Assembly (NCBI GenBank): GCA_963728165.1
Contig: CAVSIY010000007.1
Location: 372,001-436,000 of the forward strand
Origin: Hyphomicrobium_A sp963728165
Lineage (GTDB): Bacteria; Pseudomonadota; Alphaproteobacteria; Rhizobiales; Hyphomicrobiaceae
Direction: 5' to 3'
Length of the DNA stretch: 64,000 nt
This document shows, in pieces, positions 25,996 through 35,264 of this stretch; the first letter of the stretch is position 1; the number at the start of each line of letters is the position of its first letter. The notes under the pieces were generated by a model that was given only the letters and a program-made list of their open reading frames with translations, searched no databases and was not told the origin of the DNA. The position numbers and the translations under genes are program-made.

Positions 25996-26844
25996 CTAAG
26001 TGCTGAGGCTCGGGGGCGCGGGCAGCGCCAGCAGCGGATAGGCAGCGCGCCGCAACACCTGCTCCGTCGTGCTCCCCCTGAGGGCATCGAGGATACCCTG
26101 GTGTCCGGCGGTGGGCATGGCGATCATATCCACCAGCGCGCTGTCTGCGGCCTCGAGGATCGTCTCGACGACCGGCCCGCTCGCGAGCTCCACTTGCGGC
26201 TGCTCCGCGGTGACGTCCAGCTGAGGGGCCGTCTCGCCGACGTGCAGCAGACGAATGGCCGATGGCGCCGTGCCGAGGCAGGCGAGGATGCTGGTGAGCA
26301 CGCTGAGCGCGTGGCGGGGCGAAGGCTCGTGGGCGACCGGGAGCAACACCCGATTGAGCCGCATCTCGCCGCTCGTCTCGTCGACGAACCCTTGCGCCTG
26401 GGGGCCGATGAACAGCGACGGCACGTGGGTGCGCCGCGCGATCTCCTCGGAGACGGACCCGAGCAGCCATCGGCTCAATCCCTCGCGCCCGTGCGTCGCC
26501 ATCACCATGAGGTCGGGTCGATGACTGATGATGAATTCGGCGAGGCCTGCGACCGGATCGGTGTGCGCAATCTCGACCTTCTCGACCGTGATGCCGAGCT
26601 TCGACTGCATCGCGGCATGCGGCGCCTCTGCCCCCAGCAAACCCCAGCGTTCGAGCAGCGCCCGCACGTGGGGAAAGGAGGTCCAGGCATCCTCGTCTCC
26701 CATGCCTTTGACGTGCATCAGGCAAAGCCGGCCTCGCGTGACGAGCGCAAGGCACAAGGCATGGACGAAGGCTTGCTCGCTCGCCTCGGAGAAGTCGGTG
26801 GGGTGCGCGATGGATTTGATCACGGTGCTTGGCCTCGGTCGCAT
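25996..26844 (-). CDS. Tandem-domain universal stress protein (UspA family)
   Basis: A 282-residue protein built of two Usp domains. Domain one (about residues 8-150) begins IAHPTDFSEASEQAF and ends with the ATP-binding signature THGREGLSRWLLGSVSEEI. Domain two (about 160-275) has VLLPVAHEPSP and AGHQGILDALRGSTTEQV, so both nucleotide-binding loops look intact. Such proteins respond to stress and energy shortage in the cytoplasm; the target is unknown. The gene is monocistronic, transcribed away from the capsule locus that starts about 0.3 kb further on. Confidence 0.9.
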   Translation of the reverse strand: MRPRPSTVIKSIAHPTDFSEASEQAFVHALCLALVTRGRLCLMHVKGMGDEDAWTSFPHVRALLERWGLLGAEAPHAAMQSKLGITVEKVEIAHTDPVAGLAEFIISHRPDLMVMATHGREGLSRWLLGSVSEEIARRTHVPSLFIGPQAQGFVDETSGEMRLNRVLLPVAHEPSPRHALSVLTSILACLGTAPSAIRLLHVGETAPQLDVTAEQPQVELASGPVVETILEAADSALVDMIAMPTAGHQGILDALRGSTTEQVLRRAAYPLLALPAPPSLST

Positions 26845-27138
26845 GTTTCAGATGATGGTCGAGAACGGTCCCGGGCCGGCGATTCCCATCAGATGGCAGA
26901 GGGCGGCATCTTAGCGGCAAAGAGCCGGCTTCGAATGGCGCTTAACCGAGCCGATGGCAAGGCGTTGTCTCGCTCCAGGCTGCGGCTAGTTTGAAGCGGG
27001 CTGCAATTGGACGGTTCCAGCGCCGTCCACTTGCGGGACAGATCGGCGGAGGCTAAGACCCGTTTTCTTTTCGTGCCGTTGCAGGTACTTGCGTGGTCCG
27101 GGGGCGCGTTGTGCGCTCGTGCGAGCGAGGATGAGGGA

Positions 27139-28213
27139 TTGAAACCCAAGGTCGCACTTATCACTGGCATCACCGGCCAGGACGGCGCCCACCTGGCCCG
27201 CCTGCTGCTCGAGAAAGGCTACATCGTCCACGGCATCAAGCGGCGTTCCTCGTCGTTCAATACCGCGCGGGTGGACGACCTCTACGTCGATCCGCACGAG
27301 CACGCCACGCGCTTCTTCATGCACTACGGCGATCTGACGGACGCCACCAATCTGATCCGCCTCATCCAGGAGCACCAGCCCGACGAGATCTACAACCTCG
27401 CGGCCCAGAGCCACGTGCAGGTGAGCTTCGAGACGCCGGAGTACACGGCCAACTCGGACGCGCTCGGCCCCTTGCGCCTGCTCGAGGCGATCCGCATCCT
27501 CGGCATCAAGGACAAGGTGCGCTTCTATCAGGCCTCGACCTCGGAGCTCTACGGCAAGGTGCAGGAGGTCCCTCAGCGGGAGACCACGCCGTTCTATCCC
27601 CGCTCGCCCTACGGCGCCGCCAAGCTCTATGCCTATTGGATCACGGTCAACTACCGCGAGGCCTACGGCATGCACGCCTCGAACGGCATCCTCTTCAATC
27701 ATGAAGGCCCCATGCGCGGCGAGACCTTCGTCACGCGCAAGATCACGCGCGCCGTCGCCGCCATGGAGCGGGGCCTGCAGGACAAGCTCTACTTGGGCAA
27801 TCTCAACGCTAAGCGCGACTGGGGGCATGCGCGCGATTTCGTCGTACGGCATGTGGCTCATGCTGCAGCAGCCCGAGCCCGACGACTACGTGCTCGCCAC
27901 CGGCGAGACGCACTCGGTGCGCGAGTTCGTCGAATGCGCGTTTGCGCACGTGGGCCGCCGCATCACGTGGCGCGGCTCGGGCGCAGACGAGGTCGGCGTC
28001 GACGAGGAATCGGGCCGGGAGATCGTGCACGTCGATCCGCATTACTTCCGCCCGACGGAGGTGGAGGAGCTTCTGGGCGACGCCGCGAAAGCGCGGGCCA
28101 AGCTCGGCTGGGCGCCCAAGACAACGTTCGCCGAGCTCGTCGCCGAGATGGTCGAGGCCGATCTCAAGGCGGTCGAGCAGGAAGCGTGGCGCAACGACCG
28201 GACGGCCAGGTGA
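27139..28213 (+). pseudogene. gmd: GDP-mannose 4,6-dehydratase, frameshifted
   Basis: Makes GDP-4-keto-6-deoxymannose, the precursor of GDP-fucose and related sugars. The first frame (to about 27840) has the NADP loop ALITGITGQDGAHLARLL, STSELYGKVQE, the catalytic YGAAKLYAYW and NHEGPMRGETFVTRKITRA. The protein then resumes one frame over as YGMWLMLQQPEPDDYVLATGETHSVREF to the normal end at 28213. One extra base in GATTTCGTCGTACGGC (about 27837-27852) explains the break. The start is probably TTG 27139, with GAGG upstream, giving LKPKVALITG. Pairing with fcl shows that GDP-L-fucose is made. Confidence 0.88.
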
Positions 28214-28242
28214 CGCGGTCGGGCACAGCGCGGGCGGAGACG

Positions 28243-29208
28243 ATGCAGGCGAAGCCCAAGGCCGAAGGCGAGCACTACGCGCTCAAGGGCAAGCGCGTGT
28301 GGGTGGCCGGCCACCGCGGCATGGTGGGCGCCGCGCTGGTCCGCCGCCTCGCGCGCGAGGACTGCGAGGTCGTGACCGTGGCGCGCGGCGAGGTCGATCT
28401 CACCTCGCAGGCGGCCGTGGCGCGGTGGATGGAGGCTGCCCGGCCCGAGGCCGTGATCGTTGCCGCCGCCAAGGTCGGAGGCATTCTCGCAAACGACACC
28501 TACCCGGCGGAGTTTCTCTGGCAAAACCTCATGATCGAGGCGAACATCATCGACGCCGCCTTCCGCTGCGGGGCAGAGAAGCTGCTCTTCCTCGGCTCCT
28601 CCTGCATCTATCCGAAATTCGCCCCCCAGCCGATCGTCGAGGACGCGCTGCTGACAGGCCCGCTCGAGCCGACGAACGAGTGGTACGCGATCGCCAAGAT
28701 CGCCGGCATCAAGCTGTGCCAGGCCTACCGCCGGCAATATGGCTGCGACTTCATCTCGGCCATGCCCACCAACCTCTACGGGCCGGGCGACAACTACGAT
28801 CTGGCGACGAGCCACGTCATCCCTGCGCTCATCCGCAAGGCGCACGAGGCCAAGACGGGCGGTGACGCGGCGCTGACGATCTGGGGCACGGGCACGCCGC
28901 GGCGCGAGTTCCTGCACGTCGACGATTGCGCCGATGCGCTCGTGCACATTCTCAAGGTCTACTCCGAGGCCGAGCACATCAACGTCGGCTCGGGCGAGGA
29001 TCTCGCCATAGCGGAGCTGGCGCGGCTCGTGTGCGACGTCGTCGGCTTTGCCGGCGAGATCGTCTGCGATCCTTCCAAGCCCGACGGCACGCCGCGCAAG
29101 CTCATGAGCGGGGCCAAGCTCGCGGGCCTCGGCTGGCGCCCGACGATCCCGCTGCGGCAGGGTCTCGCCGATGCCTACGCGGCATTCCTCGCGGATGGGG
29201 CCCGATAG
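28243..29208 (+). CDS. fcl: GDP-L-fucose synthase
   Basis: Epimerises and reduces GDP-4-keto-6-deoxymannose, the Gmd product, to GDP-L-fucose with NADPH. The 321-residue protein has RVWVAGHRGMVGAALVRRL, the family-specific AAAKVGGILAN, FLGSSCIYPKFAPQPI with the catalytic Ser/Cys, NEWYAIAKIAG with the catalytic Tyr/Lys, and MPTNLYGPGDNYD. ATG 28243 has GGAG five bases upstream. A GTG at 28210 overlapping the gmd stop is a less likely start. It is the second gene of a gmd-fcl operon feeding the polysaccharide locus. Confidence 0.94.
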   Translation: MQAKPKAEGEHYALKGKRVWVAGHRGMVGAALVRRLAREDCEVVTVARGEVDLTSQAAVARWMEAARPEAVIVAAAKVGGILANDTYPAEFLWQNLMIEANIIDAAFRCGAEKLLFLGSSCIYPKFAPQPIVEDALLTGPLEPTNEWYAIAKIAGIKLCQAYRRQYGCDFISAMPTNLYGPGDNYDLATSHVIPALIRKAHEAKTGGDAALTIWGTGTPRREFLHVDDCADALVHILKVYSEAEHINVGSGEDLAIAELARLVCDVVGFAGEIVCDPSKPDGTPRKLMSGAKLAGLGWRPTIPLRQGLADAYAAFLADGAR

Positions 29209-29329
29209 GCCCTCGGCTTGGCGGGCGTGGCCTCGCAGCCGGCGAAAATCCAAAAGACGAACTTATGCCCGCTTCTCGCGCCCGACCCATACTGCCGGTG
29301 CCGCAACGAGAGCGCCGGGACCGAAACGC

Positions 29330-30940
29330 ATGAGCGACACGCCGAACTTGCAACTCCCCTACATCATGGCGGCGCAGGCGCAGAAGCACGTCACGCACAA
29401 CGAGGCGATCCGGGCCCTCGACGCCATCGTGCAGATCGGCGTCGCCGACCGCGATCTCGCCGCACCCCCGGTAAGTCCCGCCGACGGCGATCGCTACATC
29501 GTCGGCGCCGGTGCGACGGGGGCTTGGGCGGGAAAGGACGGGCAGGTTGCCGCGTGGCAGGACGGCGCCTGGATGTTCTATGCGCCGCTCGAAGGCTGGC
29601 TCGCCTGGGTCGCGGACGAGGACGCGCTCGTTGCCTGGGATGGCTCGGCATGGGGTGCGGTGGGCGGCGGCGGCGCGGGCGCGTTTACGGGGCTTGCCGA
29701 TACGCCCGCCGACTACGCTGGCGCTGCCGGCAAAATCGCGGTCGTCAACCCGGGCGAGACGGCGCTCGAATTCACCGATCAGGTGCCCCTTGTCGGCGTC
29801 AACGCCACGGCGGACGCCACCAACAGGCTGGCCGTTGCCTCCGAGGCGAGCTTGTTCAATCACGCCGGAGCAGGCCATCAGCACAAGATCAACAAGAACG
29901 CCGCCGGCGACACGGCCTCGATCCTCTTCCAGACGGGCTTCTCCGGGCGGGCGGAGTTCGGCACCACGGGCGATGATGATTGGCACGTCAAGGTGAGTCC
30001 CGATGGCACCACCTGGTACGAGGCGCTGGTCGCCGACAAGGACACGGGCCGTGTGGGCCTGGGGACGGCGGGGCCGGCGCGCAGGCTCGATGTCCTCGAT
30101 GCTTCCGGTCCGCAGCTGCGACTGACCAATACCGATGGCGTCGACTTCGCCGATCTCGAGGTTGACGGTAACGGCAACCTGGCGATTGCACCTTCCGGGG
30201 GCGCGGTCGGCGTCTACGCCGACAACGTCGGAGGCGAAGTTGCGGGCGCCGCCGCCACGATCGAGCAGGACGGCGGCGGCGACACGGTGCTGCAGTGGTT
30301 GTTGACCGCGACGCGGTCCTGGTACGCGGGCATCGACAACTCCGACGGCGACAAGTGGAAGCTCGCCTCGACGACGGGAACACCCGATTTCGGCACCGAT
30401 ACGCTTGTCACGGTGCAGACTGATGGCAGAGTCGGGATCGGCACGACAAGCCCCGGCGATCTCTTGCATTTGCATAAAGGGGCTTCGGCCGGCTCGGCGA
30501 GCTTCCGTACTTCTTGGACCGACACGGCTTCCTACGGAGAATGGAACGCCTACCAAAGCTCTACGTTCATGGGCGCAATTACTATTATTGGGAGCACTTT
30601 TGCGAGCCCCGCGTTGTGGGCCAGCGCATTGCTACTCACTGCGGCGAACAACAACGTCGGCTCGATAATCTTTAGAACGAAGACGGGTGGCGCGTACCAG
30701 GAGAGGCTTCTTGTCACCAACGCCGGCAACGTCGGCATCGGGACGACGAGCCCCTCCACCAAGCTCGACGTCGACGGCCCTGTACGCGTCGCCTCCTATA
30801 CGGTGGCAACGGTGCCCAACGCCGCTACCGTCGGCGCCGGCGCGATCATCTATGTCAGCGACGAGGCGGGCGGCGCGGTCCTGGCGTTCTCGGACGGCAC
30901 GGCTTGGCGGCGCGTGACCGATAGGGCCGTGATCTCGTGA
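29330..30940 (+). CDS. DUF2793-containing fibre-like protein
   Basis: A 536-residue protein. Residues 1-110 match the DUF2793 pattern (TPNLQLPYIMAAQAQKHVTHNEAIRALDAIVQ, then GDRYIVGAGATGAWAGKDGQVAAW and WMFYAPLEGWLAWV). This domain is common in alphaproteobacterial phage-like or gene-transfer-agent fibre proteins. The rest is beta-rich and Gly/Asp/Thr-rich, with at least two VGIGTTSP units (near residues 368 and 471) as in tail-fibre and trimeric adhesin stalks. No signal peptide is visible. It sits inside the polysaccharide locus with no other phage genes near. Codon usage around 30520-30700 is more AT-rich than its neighbours. Confidence 0.8.
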   Translation: MSDTPNLQLPYIMAAQAQKHVTHNEAIRALDAIVQIGVADRDLAAPPVSPADGDRYIVGAGATGAWAGKDGQVAAWQDGAWMFYAPLEGWLAWVADEDALVAWDGSAWGAVGGGGAGAFTGLADTPADYAGAAGKIAVVNPGETALEFTDQVPLVGVNATADATNRLAVASEASLFNHAGAGHQHKINKNAAGDTASILFQTGFSGRAEFGTTGDDDWHVKVSPDGTTWYEALVADKDTGRVGLGTAGPARRLDVLDASGPQLRLTNTDGVDFADLEVDGNGNLAIAPSGGAVGVYADNVGGEVAGAAATIEQDGGGDTVLQWLLTATRSWYAGIDNSDGDKWKLASTTGTPDFGTDTLVTVQTDGRVGIGTTSPGDLLHLHKGASAGSASFRTSWTDTASYGEWNAYQSSTFMGAITIIGSTFASPALWASALLLTAANNNVGSIIFRTKTGGAYQERLLVTNAGNVGIGTTSPSTKLDVDGPVRVASYTVATVPNAATVGAGAIIYVSDEAGGAVLAFSDGTAWRRVTDRAVIS

Positions 30941-30952
30941 GGGCGCGCCGCT

Positions 30953-32572
30953 CTACGTCCCGGCTTTCGCCATGACGAGGCCGATTGGCTCGGCCTCGAC
31001 GGTCGCGTCTGTGAGCGCCAGCTCGTCGGCTCCGTTCGCCGCCCGTTGGCTCGCGTGCCGCAACGCAAAGGCCGGATTGTCGGCGAATTCGTCGCGTGCC
31101 CGCTGCACCGCCTTGGTCCGGGTGCGCTCGCCGCGCAGGATCGTGAGGAGGGTGCGAGCCATTACGCTGAGGTCGAGCCGCAGCGTGGCGTGGCGCAGGT
31201 ACCAAATGTCGAGCGCGGCCTTGTCGCGCGCCGGGATATCGCTGGCGCCGTTCACCTGCGCCCAGCCGGTAAGGCCGGGCGCAACCAAGAGCCGCGCTGT
31301 GTATTCAGACGCCCGATCGATCGGCAGCAGTGGCCGTGGGCCGACGATCGCCATATCGCCGATCAGGATGTTGTAGAGCTGGGGCAACTCGTCGAGGTGC
31401 GTGCGGCGAAGAAAGCGCCCGATGGGGGTAAGGCGTTGCGCGTCGGGGACGCGCGCCCCGTTGCGATCGTGGGCGCTGCGCATGGTGCGGAATTTGTAAA
31501 GCTTGAAGGGGCGCCCGCGCAAACCGGGCCGCTGCTGCCAGAAGACCGTCGGCAGGCCGACGTCGTAGGCGACGATAAGCCCTAAGAGCAGAATGAGCGG
31601 CGCCATGAGCACAATGAGGACGGTGGTGATCACGATATCGACGGCGCGTTTTCGGCGCCAATAGGAGCGCCGAACCACAGACTCGAGCGCGGCCAAGTTG
31701 GGGTCGAGGGCGTGCCCGCCATCCGGCGGCATCGGCGCCAGCGCATCGCCGGAGAGGAATTCGTACAGCTCTGCCGACCTGTCGCAAGCCTCGGCCAGGC
31801 CGATGCGCTCGGCGAAGAAGTCGAGGCGCATGTCGCACGTCCGCTCGATGTCGAGCAGGGCGCGACGCGCCATCGGTGAAAGCGCTGTGAACGGCATGGT
31901 GACGACGATGCGATCGACGCAGACGTTATGCACGTCGAGCGTCTTCACGATGCTCTCGATCTCGTCCGGCACACCGAGGATGCAGTGCTGCTGCAGCAGC
32001 CGCCCGCTGTGGCGCTCGCTGCGCCCGACGATACCCGCGACCTTGACGCGTTCGGGCGCGAACTCGGCGACGGCGCGCAGAAAAAGATCGGTAACGGCGT
32101 TGATGCCGACCACGAGAACCGTCTCGTGGGGACCGGCGGCGAGAGCCGACACCGGCGGGCGAGACTGCAGATTTTGCCGGGACGCGTGGCGCAGGCGCAT
32201 GGCGACGCGGGCGCCAATGAGCAAAAACGCCATCAGCAGGCCCTGGATGAGCGGGAGCGCGCGCGCGACCCCTTCGAGGTGATCGATCAGGAAGGCCGTC
32301 GCCACCGCGGCGAGAACGACGGCGACCACGCAGATCAGCACGCGCAGGTAGTCGGCCATGACGCTGAAGCGCCAAATGGACTGTGGCAAGCCCGATGCGG
32401 GCAGCACCACGGCGGCGGTGGCGAGGGTCAAGGCGAGATAAGGCAGCAGCGTTTCCACGCTTGCAGCCGACAGCTCGAGATTGTCCTGCAGCACCAGGGC
32501 GAGGAGGGTGGCCAGCGCGATCAGTCCGAGGTCGACGATCAGCAAGATCGGCCGAAAGGCGCTCCGACGCAT
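30953..32572 (-). CDS. Undecaprenyl-phosphate glucose/galactose phosphotransferase (WcaJ/ExoY-type initiating enzyme)
   Basis: A 539-residue polyprenyl-phosphate hexose-1-phosphotransferase starting repeat-unit assembly on the inner membrane. It has four N-terminal membrane helices (about residues 5-130), a Rossmann-like middle region (VLVVGINAVTDLFLRA) and a C-terminal catalytic domain with one membrane-dipping helix (about 328-355). That domain carries FWQQRPGLRGRPFKLYKFRTM, the RRTHLDELPQLYNIL motif, GDMAIVGPRP and LLVAPGLTGWAQVNG. ATG 32572 is preferred to an upstream Met at 32617 because MRRSAFRP starts the family-like N-terminus. It stands opposite in strand to the DUF2793 gene, which ends 12 bases away. 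Confidence 0.9.
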   Translation of the reverse strand: MRRSAFRPILLIVDLGLIALATLLALVLQDNLELSAASVETLLPYLALTLATAAVVLPASGLPQSIWRFSVMADYLRVLICVVAVVLAAVATAFLIDHLEGVARALPLIQGLLMAFLLIGARVAMRLRHASRQNLQSRPPVSALAAGPHETVLVVGINAVTDLFLRAVAEFAPERVKVAGIVGRSERHSGRLLQQHCILGVPDEIESIVKTLDVHNVCVDRIVVTMPFTALSPMARRALLDIERTCDMRLDFFAERIGLAEACDRSAELYEFLSGDALAPMPPDGGHALDPNLAALESVVRRSYWRRKRAVDIVITTVLIVLMAPLILLLGLIVAYDVGLPTVFWQQRPGLRGRPFKLYKFRTMRSAHDRNGARVPDAQRLTPIGRFLRRTHLDELPQLYNILIGDMAIVGPRPLLPIDRASEYTARLLVAPGLTGWAQVNGASDIPARDKAALDIWYLRHATLRLDLSVMARTLLTILRGERTRTKAVQRARDEFADNPAFALRHASQRAANGADELALTDATVEAEPIGLVMAKAGT

Positions 32573-32761
32573 GACTCCCCCGTACGCAAACGCAACGTCG
32601 TTACAATGCGCCGACAATAACGGATGGCATTTCGCTTGGCGATCCTTCGGCCGAACGCCGTTTTTTGTGAAGGCGCATGTGGCGTTCCGGCAACAAAATG
32701 CCGGCCGGCGACCGGCCGGCGACCGGCTGCAAGGGGCCCCGCGCCGCGGCCACCTCGGCGG

Positions 32762-34390
32762 TCACGTCTCGTCGGGGTCCGACCGGCCGCCCTTTGGCTT
32801 CTGGCGCCACGCTTCGGGCCATTCGACGTCCTTGCCCCACCGCTTGCCGGCGGGGCGGGGGGCGTCGGGCCAGACCGGCGCAGGGCCCGGCGTCGCGCTC
32901 CGAGGCCCGATCGGGTGGGGCATGGGGACGGTGGGTGGCCCGGCAGCGGCGCTCTCGAGCGGCTGGCGCATCGGGTGGCCGGCGGTCTCGCTGGCCTCAG
33001 CGCGGCGCATGCGCCCCGGCGGATCGATCATCAACGCGCAGGCGAAGGCGAACACTGCCATCATCGCGCTCGTGCGCAGCGGGTAGTCGACGCACGAGTG
33101 GGCGATGAGGAGCCCCACGACCAGCGTTGCCGACCGTGCCAGCAAGCCGTCGATCGGGCGGCGGCCACTGGAGCCCGCGCGCCAAACAGCAATTGCCCTG
33201 GTGACGTACCAGCCCGCGAAGACAGCCATCAAGGCAAGCCCGGCGACGCCGGACTCGAGCCAGAGCTCCAAAAAGTCGTTGTGCGCGCGGTTGACGAAGA
33301 TGTTGCTCAAAATGTCTTGCGGCTGCTCGAACAGGGCGTAAACGGGAACGAAGGTGCCCATGCCGGAGCCGAAGGGCATGAAGTCCTTCGCCGCCTCGAT
33401 CGTGTTGCGCGCAAAGGGGATGCGGGCGTCCTGCAGCGGATCGACACTGAACCGCTGCAAAATGCGGTAGAGCGCGAATTGGGTTGCGAACATGATCGCG
33501 AGCACCACCGCGGCTCCGAGAACCTTTGCCGGCGTCAGCCCGGATTCTTTGCGGCGATCGGCAAGGGCTAACGCGAGTGCGCCGAGCAGCGCGATGATGG
33601 CAAGGCCGAGGCCCGCGCGCGAGCGCGCCATCGCCTGTGCCGCCACAAGAGCGACGAGCACGGTAAAGCTCGCCACGAGCGCCACGAGGGTCGAGGTGCG
33701 ATAGCCCTCGCGCGGCGTGCCGGCTTGGCCGCCCTGCGCCGCTTCGACCGCCCAGGCCGCCGCGAACAGCGTGAGCGAATAGAGCAGCGCCGCGAAGTGG
33801 TTCCTGTTGGCGAAGAAGCCGATGGCGTCCGTCGGGTGTTTGAAATCAAAAAATCGCAGCGGGCTCGACGGCCCCTGCGCGACCTGGCTCAAGCCCACGA
33901 ACACGCTCACGATCCCGACGCCGAGCAGAACGAGGCTCAACAATCGGCGCTCCCTGTAGCCGAGCAGCAGTGTGCCCAGAAAGACCGCAAGGGGAACGAT
34001 CAGAGACAGGGCACTGAGCAAGGTCGACTGCGGCGCGAGGCTGATGGGCATCCACGGCAGGCCATGGCCGGCGAGTTCGAGTCCCTCGATCTCCGGCTTG
34101 CGGTTGGGCAGGGCCGTCCAGATCTCGGGCGGAAGCGGGATCGTCTGCAGAAGTGGCACCAGAACGATGGCGGCGCAGAAGGTGAGCACCCAGCCTGCGC
34201 CGCTCCCGGATCGAAGGTCGTCGATGCGCCAGAGCGAGGCGAGGAGCAGGGGCACGGCGAGGATCTGGAGGATCGCGTCGGAGACAAATCCGCTGCGGGT
34301 GCCGCCACCGAGCACGAGGGCTGCAATGACGACGAAAGCGCACAAGTAGAAGAAACCGTCGCCCGGCTGAAACCGATTTAGATTGCGCAA
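32762..34390 (-). CDS. O-antigen ligase / Wzy-type polymerase family protein
   Basis: A 542-residue polytopic inner-membrane protein with about 11-12 helices. It has the Wzy_C-type signature: SRAGLGLAIIALL, then the large periplasmic loop ending NRAHNDFLELWLESGVAGLALM. These proteins join or polymerise lipid-linked sugar repeats at the periplasmic face. The last 80 residues are Pro/Arg-rich and cytoplasmic, which is longer than usual. It precedes the WcaJ-like gene on the same strand with a 190-base gap holding a short GACCGGCCGGC tandem repeat (about 32700-32730). Ligase versus polymerase cannot be decided from sequence alone. Confidence 0.85.
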   Translation of the reverse strand: MRNLNRFQPGDGFFYLCAFVVIAALVLGGGTRSGFVSDAILQILAVPLLLASLWRIDDLRSGSGAGWVLTFCAAIVLVPLLQTIPLPPEIWTALPNRKPEIEGLELAGHGLPWMPISLAPQSTLLSALSLIVPLAVFLGTLLLGYRERRLLSLVLLGVGIVSVFVGLSQVAQGPSSPLRFFDFKHPTDAIGFFANRNHFAALLYSLTLFAAAWAVEAAQGGQAGTPREGYRTSTLVALVASFTVLVALVAAQAMARSRAGLGLAIIALLGALALALADRRKESGLTPAKVLGAAVVLAIMFATQFALYRILQRFSVDPLQDARIPFARNTIEAAKDFMPFGSGMGTFVPVYALFEQPQDILSNIFVNRAHNDFLELWLESGVAGLALMAVFAGWYVTRAIAVWRAGSSGRRPIDGLLARSATLVVGLLIAHSCVDYPLRTSAMMAVFAFACALMIDPPGRMRRAEASETAGHPMRQPLESAAAGPPTVPMPHPIGPRSATPGPAPVWPDAPRPAGKRWGKDVEWPEAWRQKPKGGRSDPDET

Positions 34391-34636
34391 GGCTGCCCGC
34401 TCCGAAGGCGGTCAAGAGCCGGCGCGGTCGTCAATTTGATCCGACGATCCCGCCGCTCCAATATCTTCCTGGCGACGTCAGGCAAACGCGCGTCCTTTGC
34501 TTTGCCTGGCAACTCCGGCCCGTTTCTTACCCCGCGTCACCGGCCTGGATATGATCCGGGCCAGCCATCGCCGCAGCCCTGGCTCTATATCAGCCGAAAA
34601 ATAACGAGGCAATCGCGCTAAGGCGGGCGCTGGCTC

Positions 34637-35038
34637 TTAGGGGCTCGCCGGCGTTTCGTTTTTGTTGGACGTCAGCAGAACCGCCGCAGCGGCCCCTAGT
34701 CCGATGACGGCGCCTCCGACGACGAGGGTGGTGGTGCTGAGCGCGAGCCCATCGCCTCCCCCGTTGCATGGCGAATATTTGTGCACCGTGACCACGGCGC
34801 CCGGTTGGACCGGGACCTTGCATTCGGTGTCGTAGACGATCAGAGCGCTGCCGCCGGGATTGACGATTACCGAGTCCCCGGGGTTCAAGGTCGTCGACCC
34901 GTTGACGATGTCAAAGCCGCTGCCGTGATCGACCAGCACTTCGCCTTGAACGTCGCTGAGCGTCGCCGCCTTCAAGGAGCTGCCAACGGACGGCAGCAGG
35001 ATTGCTGTGGCGACCAGAAAGAAAAGCCGAACCCTCAT
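34637..35038 (-). CDS. Small FecR-like membrane-anchored protein (paralogue of 47943-48428)
   Basis: A 133-residue protein. It has a signal peptide (MRVRLFFLVATAILLPSVGSSLKAA) and a compact FecR-like region of about 50 residues (GEVLVDHGSGFDIV...LNPGDSVIVNPGGSALIVYDTECKVPVQPGAVVTV). One membrane helix follows (TTTLVVGGAVIGLGAAAAVLL), then the tail TSNKNETPASP. Two Cys residues in the periplasmic part could form a disulfide. The protein at 47943 has the same plan and the same PASP ending. The function is unknown; FecR-type domains often sense or bind envelope signals. It diverges from cpsB in the capsule locus. ATG 35038 starts the signal peptide; the frame is open to 35125. Confidence 0.75.
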   Translation of the reverse strand: MRVRLFFLVATAILLPSVGSSLKAATLSDVQGEVLVDHGSGFDIVNGSTTLNPGDSVIVNPGGSALIVYDTECKVPVQPGAVVTVHKYSPCNGGGDGLALSTTTLVVGGAVIGLGAAAAVLLTSNKNETPASP

Positions 35039-35264
35039 AGTCAACTCCGGCAACGCAACGCTACATCCGCGCCCTGACTTTGAGCGCGCCAACACAACGA
35101 AAAACGCCCCATCATAGTGAATCAAAACAATGAAGCGCTTGCAACCCTCGTTTTGCGGGCAACTGTGGCCGAAATGTATGCGCCCCCTTGGTCACGCGCT
35201 TGACACGTTCCCGCGGTTCCCTGAGACGACCAATGCATTTGACCCCCAGCGTGCCCGAGCCCGC

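Noticed and set aside
29330..30940. A prophage or gene-transfer-agent cluster suggested by the fibre-like gene
   Set aside because: No capsid, portal, terminase, tail, integrase or lysis gene is near; neighbours are polysaccharide genes.
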